A DNA stretch of 36,591 nt from JACIWG01 sp049969935 (GTDB lineage Archaea; Thermoproteota; Nitrososphaeria; JACIWG01), in the NCBI GenBank assembly GCA_049969935.1, contig JBMFNX010000015.1:1-36591 (forward strand). Reading direction: 5' to 3'. This document shows positions 31,474 to 36,591 of the stretch, piece after piece. The notes below the pieces were generated by a model. The model was not told where the DNA came from. It did not search any database and was given only the letters and a program-made list of their open reading frames with translations. Both the position numbers and the translations under genes were made by a program. How positions within the stretch are numbered: position 1 is the first letter of the stretch; the number at the start of each line of letters is the position of its first letter.

Positions 31474-31769
31474 GCAGCCTTCTTTATCTCTTCCCTCAGC
31501 TGCTCGTCAGTCTTTCCTGCCGGATCTATTCCAAAAGCCTTTGCAGCCTCTTCAAGCTTAAGCCTTTCAGGAGTTTTGTTAGCTTCCTTTGCAGCCTTCT
31601 CTATCTCCCTTTCTATCTCAAGCTTACCCTTCTGAAATTCTCCAGTAGCCCTTCCAATGGCTCTAGCAATTTCAGGAATCTTGCTTGCACCGAAAAGTAG
31701 TACAACTACAACAATAAGAACCCAGAACCATTCCATGCCAGCAATATTAAATACAAACTTTTCCAACAT
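31470..31769 (-). CDS. tatA: Twin-arginine translocase subunit TatA
   Basis: Pore-forming partner of TatC for exporting folded proteins. One membrane helix (about 12-30: WFWVLIVVVVLLFGASKIP) is followed by the FGASKIPEIARAIGRA amphipathic helix and a charged tail. A GTG at 31778 would add three residues; the ATG at 31769 has GGTGAT four bases before it. It lies 29 bases after tatC on the same strand. No second TatA/B gene is in the window. Confidence 0.92.
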   Translation of the reverse strand: MLEKFVFNIAGMEWFWVLIVVVVLLFGASKIPEIARAIGRATGEFQKGKLEIEREIEKAAKEANKTPERLKLEEAAKAFGIDPAGKTDEQLREEIKKAA

Positions 31770-31798
31770 TCCTATCACCAGTCAACATTCATAAACTT

Positions 31799-32563
31799 CT
31801 ATTTAACTGTTTTCTTAGCAAAATAATATCCAATAAGATATAGTATGATCATTGGTGCTGCAACAAACCACATTGTTATACCACTACCGTCAGGTGTAAT
31901 GAAGGCGCCATAAATTATTGAGAAGACAACAAAATATCTAAAATACTTCTTATATGTGTCCGGCTTAACCAGTCCAAGCTTTGAGAGACCCCACATTATC
32001 GCTGGAACTTCAAAAGTTATACCCATTGCAATACATAATAGTGCAATAAACATTATAAAATCATTTATTGTAATATATGTTATAATACCAATACTTGAGG
32101 CATACTGGTAAAGGAATTCGAAAGCGAATGGGACGAGCAGAAAGTAGCCGAAAACACATCCTATTATGAACAATATTGTTACAGGTAAAGTCAACTTAAA
32201 AATGATCTTCTTTTCATGCTCATACAATGCTGGAGCTACAAAAGCCCAGACTTCGTAAACTATGGCAGGCATTCCAACAATCACACCCAAAATTATGGAA
32301 ATAAGCATTTCAGATATAAGTGCTTCAGAAGGTGATGTAACAATAATCTTAACATAGGATGGTAGAACCTGTTCTTCAAGAAACTGGATTAAGTTTGCTG
32401 CAGTATTGTGGAAAACGTTTGGATATGGGTATGGTATGTAAAAGTGGCCTAAGTCAAAGAATCTTATTTCAAAAAAGAAAAAGAATAATGCTAAGCCAAC
32501 GACGACAGCAAAGATTCTTATAAGCCTCTGTCTAAGCTCTTCAATGTGCTCAAGTATCGTCAT
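31799..32563 (-). CDS. tatC: Twin-arginine translocase subunit TatC
   Basis: Signal-peptide receptor of the Tat system; six membrane helices. The start MTILEHIEELRQRLIRI is the conserved N-terminus, with Glu-rich EHIEELR, and later PAIVYEVWAFVAPALYEHE is a core TatC motif. A TTG at 32608 would extend it by 15 residues, but a TATA box centred near 32617 puts the mRNA start near 32591, downstream of that TTG. The ATG at 32563 therefore seems right. It has 254 residues. The tpiA gene ends just upstream, overlapping the promoter. Confidence 0.92.
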   Translation of the reverse strand: MTILEHIEELRQRLIRIFAVVVGLALFFFFFEIRFFDLGHFYIPYPYPNVFHNTAANLIQFLEEQVLPSYVKIIVTSPSEALISEMLISIILGVIVGMPAIVYEVWAFVAPALYEHEKKIIFKLTLPVTILFIIGCVFGYFLLVPFAFEFLYQYASSIGIITYITINDFIMFIALLCIAMGITFEVPAIMWGLSKLGLVKPDTYKKYFRYFVVFSIIYGAFITPDGSGITMWFVAAPMIILYLIGYYFAKKTVK

Positions 32564-32612
32564 CTCTTTTCCAGGCAATGTTAACCGCCTACAATATGGT
32601 AGTCTCAAAAGG

Positions 32613-32623
32613 TTTTATAAAAA
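32613..32623 (-). promoter_or_regulatory. TATA box for the tatC-tatA operon
   Basis: On the minus strand TTTTTATAAAA lies about 50 bases before the tatC ATG at 32563, in the last bases of tpiA. Standard spacing would start transcription near 32591 and give a leader of about 28 bases. Confidence 0.45.
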
Positions 32624-33298
32624 TCTTTTAATTTCTCTAGCCATCTCCCTTATCTTTTCTTCAGGATCAGATGCTTTAACAATTCCGCTTGCTACAAGAA
32701 CACCTTCAGCACCAAGCTCAAGAGCTCTCCTCACATCTTCACCGCTAACGATGCCTGCACCACATATAAGCCTAGATTTTGAGCCAACACTTTTTACAGC
32801 ATTAACAGAGTCTGTTATCACTTCCGGCCTAGCCTTTGAGACGGCAACACCGCTTCCTATAAGCTCAGGAGGTTCTACAGCCACAGCATCAGGCTCCATT
32901 TCAGCGAAGACTTTAGTCTTTTTAGGGTCGACAGCGCATACAACAGTATCCATTCCCAAATCCTTTAAAATGGCGATGGTCTGCTTAACACGTTTAACTG
33001 GAAGCTGGTGTTCACTATGATTTATTATGGAACCGCATACCCCAAAGCTTTTAACATATTCTGGTGAAATAAATCCTGTAGTGCTTCCAGCCTTGGCCAT
33101 ATCAACATGCTGCGCGTAAACGGGTATAGAAACGGATGAGGCAACAGAATAGAGTATGGGTGTTGGAGGGGCGACTACAATGTTTACTTCAAACTCTTTT
33201 GCAACCCTTTCAGCAGCCTTGGCCATTGCAACACCCTTTTCTCCAGATGCTTCAAGATAGTTTTTCATATTAACTATTAGGACAGGAAATTTTAGCAT
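32615..33298 (-). CDS. tpiA: Triosephosphate isomerase, archaeal short form
   Basis: Interconverts glyceraldehyde-3-phosphate and dihydroxyacetone phosphate in glycolysis and gluconeogenesis. Catalytic residues are N10 and K12 (VNMKNY), H94 (INHSEH) and E142 (VEPPELIGSG), and the phosphate-binding GAGIVSGEDV and ASGIVK loops are near the C-terminus. At 227 residues it is of the shorter archaeal form, which is typically tetrameric. The ATG is followed directly by LKFPVLIVN. A 95-base gap separates it from the acidic microprotein upstream. Confidence 0.93.
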   Translation of the reverse strand: MLKFPVLIVNMKNYLEASGEKGVAMAKAAERVAKEFEVNIVVAPPTPILYSVASSVSIPVYAQHVDMAKAGSTTGFISPEYVKSFGVCGSIINHSEHQLPVKRVKQTIAILKDLGMDTVVCAVDPKKTKVFAEMEPDAVAVEPPELIGSGVAVSKARPEVITDSVNAVKSVGSKSRLICGAGIVSGEDVRRALELGAEGVLVASGIVKASDPEEKIREMAREIKRFL

Positions 33299-33393
33299 GC
33301 TTATCTATTGAGGTATAATTTGATATCATAATATAGTTTGCTAAAAAATATTGTTGAGGATGTTTTATTTTAAATAAATTTGGTAGGGAGGAA

Positions 33394-33501
33394 CTAGAAT
33401 TCCTCCTCTTCCTCTTCCCAGTCCTCGTCCCAGTCCTCTTCCCAGTCGTCCTCGAAATCCTCCTCAAACTCCTCTTCAAATTCTTCTTCTAAATATGGCA
33501 T
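33394..33501 (-). CDS. 35-residue hyperacidic aromatic-repeat microprotein
   Basis: No known family comes to mind. MPYL is followed by repeated units of one aromatic residue and three acids: F8-EEE, F12-EED, F16-EDD, W20-EED, W24-DED, W28-EEE and an acid run to the terminal F35. Twenty-four of 35 residues are Asp or Glu. Codons vary (GAA/GAG, GAT/GAC), as expected for a real repeat under selection rather than a simple nucleotide repeat. The ATG has GGTG five bases before it and a TATA box with a palindrome upstream. It may bind basic proteins or nucleic-acid-binding factors, or metal; this is speculation. Confidence 0.6.
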   Translation of the reverse strand: MPYLEEEFEEEFEEDFEDDWEEDWDEDWEEEEEEF

Positions 33502-33510
33502 AATAACACC

Positions 33511-33544
33511 GTCTTCTAATCAACTTTAGAAGACCATTTATAAA
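33511..33544. promoter_or_regulatory. Palindrome and symmetric TATA box between the acidic microprotein and the Sua5-like gene
   Basis: GTCTTCTAA (33511-33519) and TTAGAAGAC (33526-33534) are perfect 9-base arms around TCAACT. Next to them is TTTATAAA (33537-33544), itself palindromic and usable on both strands. For the microprotein, transcription should start within the palindrome, so a bound repressor would block it. For the Sua5-like gene the TATA lies about 29 bases before ATG 33570, fitting a leaderless start. Confidence 0.5.
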
Positions 33545-33569
33545 CTTTTATTTACATAGTTAAGATGGG

Positions 33570-34172
33570 ATGTTCATCCACGTCAAGTCAAGCGAAAGCA
33601 TACCTTTAGCTAAAAGGGTACTGTATACTGGAGGCATAATAGTTTTTCCAACCGAGACAGTGTATAAGGTTGGATGCCTTCCTACAGACCAGAAGGCTGT
33701 ACAAAAACTTTATATTATGAAAGGGTATGATTTAGAATATCTTATACTTTGTGACAGTTTAGATAGTGCAGCAAACATTATAAAATGGAATCCATTAATA
33801 GAAAAGTTGGCAGAAAATTTTTGGCCTGGACCTCTAACAATAGTTGGCAAGTTAAAGAAGGAGATTAAACTTGAAAGATTCTTTGGCACATCAGGTAAGG
33901 TGGCTGTAAGGGTACCATATCACATGTGGGTGCTAAACCTTCTAAAGGAAGTTGGAACAATAATCTGTTCTAGAGCATGTAGACAGGGATATGAGCCTCC
34001 AACAACATTATCTCAAACGCTTGTGAGACTTGGTAGAAACGCTGACTTGTACGTTGATGGAGGGGAAACAGTTTACGGGAAAGAGTCTACAAAGGTTGAT
34101 GTTAGCGAAGGAAAGGTTGTAATTTTGAGGGAGGGTGCTTTACCGGCTACTGAGTTAAGGCAGAAGATTTGA
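33570..34172 (+). CDS. Divergent Sua5/YrdC-domain protein, possible threonylcarbamoyl-AMP synthase
   Basis: The YrdC fold makes threonylcarbamoyl-AMP for the t6A modification of tRNA. Kept motifs are FPTETVY, FWPGPLT, VAVRVPYH, DGG and G-EST. Changed positions are notable: TVYGLG is TVYKVG (K33), the KGRP motif is KGYD (Arg53 to Tyr), and SANxSG is SRACRQG (134-140). The 200 residues cover only the YrdC domain, without the Sua5 C-terminal domain. It may be an altered or inactive paralogue. Its 3' end overlaps cgi121, a t6A-complex gene, by 26 bases in convergent orientation. Confidence 0.75.
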   Translation: MFIHVKSSESIPLAKRVLYTGGIIVFPTETVYKVGCLPTDQKAVQKLYIMKGYDLEYLILCDSLDSAANIIKWNPLIEKLAENFWPGPLTIVGKLKKEIKLERFFGTSGKVAVRVPYHMWVLNLLKEVGTIICSRACRQGYEPPTTLSQTLVRLGRNADLYVDGGETVYGKESTKVDVSEGKVVILREGALPATELRQKI

Positions 34173-34701
34173 GTTTATAGTATTTTGAGAAGACAGCTGC
34201 ACTCCTATCACATAATATTTTTCCAACACCATAGTTTTTAACTTCATCTTCTGAAAGATTATGATATCTTATTAGGAACTCAAGCTTCTCATTAGAGGGT
34301 TCAAGAATTTTTTCATCAAAGACTCCAAAAGATTCCAACTGCTTGACCATTTCAATAACCTTTTCACGTGAACCGAACCCTGCTAGAGCAAACTCTTTCA
34401 CATTATCTGCTGGAAAAGCATCCCTTAATGCACTTTCAATCTTTTTTGTGCAAAGAAATTTTAGAAGAATGTCAACTCTAGCCTTTTTAGCAACATATAG
34501 GCCTCGCTTAAATGCTTCAAAGGCCTGCAAAAGTGTTAGTCGTGCGTGTTCAGCGTCTGCTATAAAACGTTTATCCAAAACCTGTACCACAATGTCTCCG
34601 AAACCTTCTAGAATTTTTTGAATGTATGCTGCATTATATTCTTCTTTAACCCTAAAACCTGAACAGAATAGAACAATATCATCCTCTATACTTTCTATCA
34701 T
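34147..34701 (-). CDS. cgi121: KEOPS complex subunit Cgi121
   Basis: Part of the KEOPS complex, which transfers threonylcarbamoyl to A37 of tRNA; Cgi121 binds the kinase Bud32 and tRNA. The core pattern QVLDKRFIADAEHARLTLLQAFEAFKRG with VDILLKFLCTKKIESALRDAF near 75-95 matches the family. The C-terminus (about 120-184) is a longer extension with SEDEVKNYGVGKILCDRSA. It overlaps the phosphoribosyltransferase gene by 23 bases. No other KEOPS gene (kae1, bud32, pcc1) is in the window. Confidence 0.82.
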   Translation of the reverse strand: MIESIEDDIVLFCSGFRVKEEYNAAYIQKILEGFGDIVVQVLDKRFIADAEHARLTLLQAFEAFKRGLYVAKKARVDILLKFLCTKKIESALRDAFPADNVKEFALAGFGSREKVIEMVKQLESFGVFDEKILEPSNEKLEFLIRYHNLSEDEVKNYGVGKILCDRSAAVFSKYYKLKSSALTQ

Positions 34702-35260
34702 AAAAGGATATCACTTTATCCAAGAGCCTAGTGTCAGCACCCCTATCTTCAAAAATCTTTCTCACATCAACTCCACTAGCCTTAAGCTCCTTATAGCATT
34801 CGAAAAGCTCCCAAGGATAAATTATCCAAGCACTAGTTTCACTAACATAAACGTCTGGACTTATAACCCTATGAGGTTTAACATGTAATGTGAAGATTTT
34901 GATACACTTTGGATTAAGGCTTTTAATATATTCTACGGCAGCCTTCAAACTTTCCCCAGAGTCTATAACATCGTCTACAACAAGAACATTTTTTGAGTCA
35001 ACAAGAGTTTTAGATATTTCTCTAACTATAGGCTTCTCACTCCTCCTGCCGATGCCAGTATAATATTTTACGTCCATTACAATCACTTCACCAATTTCAA
35101 GTAGATCTGACATAATTCTAGCCGGCACAAGCCCTCCCCTCGAAAGAGTAACTATCACATCAAACTTTACACCCATGTCAATAACCTTATAGGCTCCTTC
35201 AACACACATTTCAAAAATTTCATCCCATGATGGTGTAATATACTCCAAACTAACCACCAT
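34679..35260 (-). CDS. Phosphoribosyltransferase, purine salvage type (COG2236-like)
   Basis: Type I phosphoribosyltransferase. The PRPP motif VLVVDDVIDSGES (92-104) and an upstream SRGGLVPARIMSDLL (40-54) that holds the phosphate loop are clear. Likely substrate is a purine base (hypoxanthine, xanthine or guanine), judged by length (193) and the YYTGIGRR stretch, but base specificity cannot be read here. The ATG lies in the last codons of the ubiquitin-like gene (ACATGGTGGTTAG, 11-base overlap). Confidence 0.85.
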   Translation of the reverse strand: MVVSLEYITPSWDEIFEMCVEGAYKVIDMGVKFDVIVTLSRGGLVPARIMSDLLEIGEVIVMDVKYYTGIGRRSEKPIVREISKTLVDSKNVLVVDDVIDSGESLKAAVEYIKSLNPKCIKIFTLHVKPHRVISPDVYVSETSAWIIYPWELFECYKELKASGVDVRKIFEDRGADTRLLDKVISFYDRKYRG

Positions 35261-35507
35261 GTGTTACTGGAACTAAGGTAATAACATCACCTTCATTAAC
35301 TTTTGTATCCAAACCATTCAAGGCAGAAACTTCAACACCATTTACAAGAATAAGCGTGTTCCTTCTATCCACTGAAACAGACTTATCCAACTTTATCCTA
35401 TTCAAATATTCAATAAGAGAACGTACGTCTTCAACCCTCTCTTCTATGATAAGATGTTCTTTTTTTCCAAAAAGCATTTTAAGATGTCCTACAAATACAA
35501 CCTTCAT
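35250..35507 (-). CDS. MoaD/ThiS-family ubiquitin-like protein with GG end
   Basis: A beta-grasp protein of 85 residues ending in THGG, the C-terminal Gly-Gly needed for adenylation by an E1-like (MoeB/ThiF) enzyme. LILVNGVEVSALNG and DVITLVPVTHGG are typical. Roles range from sulfur carrier for molybdopterin or tRNA thiolation to protein modifier (SAMP). No E1 or moaE gene is in the window, so the role is open. It sits in the operon eS17, this gene, phosphoribosyltransferase. Confidence 0.85.
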   Translation of the reverse strand: MKVVFVGHLKMLFGKKEHLIIEERVEDVRSLIEYLNRIKLDKSVSVDRRNTLILVNGVEVSALNGLDTKVNEGDVITLVPVTHGG

Positions 35508-35530
35508 AAAACATCATTTCCTAAATAAAG

Positions 35531-35740
35531 CTAACTCTCCCCTTCCACACCCTTACCTTCTTCAACCCTATCCAGTTTTCTCATGTAGCTTGTAATGTAT
35601 CCGGCAACCATGTTCCTCAAACTTTTAGAATAAAATTTGACATACTTTTCAACAACCTTCTTGTTTGTTTCAAAGTCTGTAGTAAACTCTTTACCATACT
35701 TTTCTATCAGAGTCAAAGCAAGATTTCTAACTAGGCCCAA
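35531..35740 (-). CDS. rps17e: 30S ribosomal protein eS17 (S17e)
   Basis: Small-subunit ribosomal protein. MGLVRNLALTLIEKYGKEFTTDFETNKKVVEKY and SKSLRNMVAGYITSYMRKL follow the eS17 pattern (MGRVR... FTTDFEHNK... SKRLRNKIAGY). It has 69 residues, with an acidic tail GKGVEGES beyond the family core. TTG is the start, with GGAGATG seven bases before it, located in the end of the tatD gene two bases upstream. Confidence 0.92.
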   Translation of the reverse strand: MGLVRNLALTLIEKYGKEFTTDFETNKKVVEKYVKFYSKSLRNMVAGYITSYMRKLDRVEEGKGVEGES

Positions 35741-35742
35741 GG

Positions 35743-36516
35743 CTATTCATCTCCAAGCAACCTTCTACCCAAGTAGCTTTGCGAATTCTCCCATATAATA
35801 TTTAAAGTTTCTTCCAAACTTTTTCTAAATAAATTAGAAACAGTATAAACTATGCTTGACAAGAGAAGAGGGGAAGAAGTAAAGCCTTCAAAACATGCAC
35901 CATATGCTACTGGAGCATCAGTTTCAACTAGCACCCTAGAAAAATCACATTTTTGAAAAAGTTTTTTTGTGAACTTACTGTAAACAAGCGTTGGACCAAA
36001 ACTGAAGAAGAAGCCCATATCGAGCCCCCTCTTAAGTATTCTCTCATTACCACTGAACCAGTGCAAAAGCACCCTAGAAAGCCTATATGATGAAAGCGTT
36101 TCAATAACCATTTCCTGAGCCCTACGCGAGTGAACATTCACGGGCAAATCATATCTTTCAGCAAAAGAAAGCTGCTCTTCAAAAACTTTCTTCTGAACAT
36201 TCATTGGCACAGTTTCAACATACTTTCCATCCAAACCAATTTCACCAACACCACAAACACGTCCAACATTTTCTTTCAAAAAATTTTCGAAATCTATTGT
36301 AGAATATGATTGTGCACACCAAGGATGAACTCCAACAAACGCTTTAACAAAATCATGTTTTGAGGAAAATTCTAAATTTAGCTTGCTTGAAAACAGATCC
36401 ATACCATTTGCAAAAACAATAACATTCCCTAGCCTACAATAGGAAACAATCCAGTCAAGATAGGGCTTAAGCTCATTGTCTACAAGATGAACATGAGCGT
36501 CAATAAGAGAAGACAT
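35743..36516 (-). CDS. TatD-family metal-dependent hydrolase/DNase
   Basis: TIM-barrel hydrolase of the amidohydrolase superfamily, linked to DNA repair exonuclease activity in some members. Metal ligands are H8 and H10 (DAHVH), E92 (GVGEIGLDG), H129 (VNVHSRR), H152 (LLHWFSG) and D200 (VETDAP). At 257 residues it is full length. It is the first gene of the operon with eS17. TTTTTAAGG about 27 bases before the ATG on the minus strand is a likely TATA box, giving a leaderless start. Confidence 0.9.
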   Translation of the reverse strand: MSSLIDAHVHLVDNELKPYLDWIVSYCRLGNVIVFANGMDLFSSKLNLEFSSKHDFVKAFVGVHPWCAQSYSTIDFENFLKENVGRVCGVGEIGLDGKYVETVPMNVQKKVFEEQLSFAERYDLPVNVHSRRAQEMVIETLSSYRLSRVLLHWFSGNERILKRGLDMGFFFSFGPTLVYSKFTKKLFQKCDFSRVLVETDAPVAYGACFEGFTSSPLLLSSIVYTVSNLFRKSLEETLNIIWENSQSYLGRRLLGDE

Positions 36517-36591
36517 ACTCCAAGTCTCGATTCAAGACCTTAAAAATATTGTATAAAATTTTATAGTAGCCAAAAATAGAAATCACCTTCC

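Noticed and set aside
33270..33479. Arg/Ser-rich 69-codon frame on the minus strand
   Set aside because: Its basic part is a shifted frame of the Glu/Asp repeat codons of the acidic microprotein (GAA/GAG-rich DNA gives Arg/Gly/Lys in the next frame), and it runs on into tpiA. The microprotein frame has the ribosome site and promoter.
1..36591. CRISPR arrays, insertion sequences, rRNA genes
   Set aside because: No regularly spaced repeats, transposase-like frames with terminal repeats, or rRNA-like stretches were seen on either strand.

Overview
This window is archaeal chromosome, AT-rich (roughly upper-30s % G+C by eye) and densely packed with short operons. Archaeal markers include a tRNA-Tyr with an intron in the anticodon loop, eL40, eL38 and eS17, an Sm-like protein with a C-terminal domain, a TFIIB-like protein, archaeal tRNA-guanine transglycosylase, a KEOPS subunit (Cgi121), pyruvoyl-dependent arginine decarboxylase, a beta-CASP nuclease, a presenilin-like protease and Tat genes. 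TATA-box promoters and TTG/GTG starts are common, and several genes look leaderless. eL38 and the two-domain Sm-like protein fit Thermoproteota/TACK-type archaea (possibly Bathyarchaeia or Korarchaeia) better than most Euryarchaeota. I cannot name the genus.

Layout. 132-252: intron-containing tRNA-Tyr. 383-4250: four-gene group 3b [NiFe] hydrogenase (sulfhydrogenase type: beta, gamma, delta, alpha). 4329-7095: PAS-GAF histidine kinase and a stand-alone receiver protein. 7163-10007: secreted beta-propeller protein, divergent from a membrane-bound winged-helix regulator and a small membrane protein. 10017-12331: a pyruvate-kinase-C-like protein divergent from an orphan ThDP enzyme. 12416-14617: eL40, tRNA-Val, a disturbed RNase HI locus, arginine decarboxylase and eL38. 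14517-17123 (minus): aCPSF2-type nuclease, archaemetzincin and presenilin-like protease. 17179-19870: PAC2 protein, TgtA and Sm-like protein. 20034-27918: a TFIIB-like paralogue and a two-armed pilus or secretion locus. 27859-33298: Fap7 kinase, a zinc microprotein, HtrA, a zinc-ribbon protein, HtpX, TatA, TatC and triosephosphate isomerase. 33394-36516: a hyperacidic microprotein, a divergent Sua5-like protein, and a minus-strand operon TatD, eS17, ubiquitin-like protein, phosphoribosyltransferase, Cgi121.

The best candidate for an undescribed system is 20940-27918. One arm encodes five small proteins, each with a single N-terminal membrane helix. The divergent arm encodes a TadA/FlaI-type ATPase, two half-size TadB/TadC-like membrane proteins, a 67-residue prepilin-like protein with its own promoter, and a HerA/VirB4-like ATPase. 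Type IV pilus/Tad parts and a conjugation-type ATPase therefore sit in one unit. The second striking item is a 35-residue protein at 33394-33501 made of repeated aromatic-plus-three-acid units, preceded by a perfect palindrome beside its TATA box.

Other themes are tRNA modification (TgtA, Cgi121, Sua5-like), membrane and protein quality control (HtrA, HtpX, presenilin-like, archaemetzincin), and many convergent gene pairs whose 3' ends overlap. No CRISPR array, insertion sequence or rRNA gene was seen, and no stretch over 300 bases lacks a gene.
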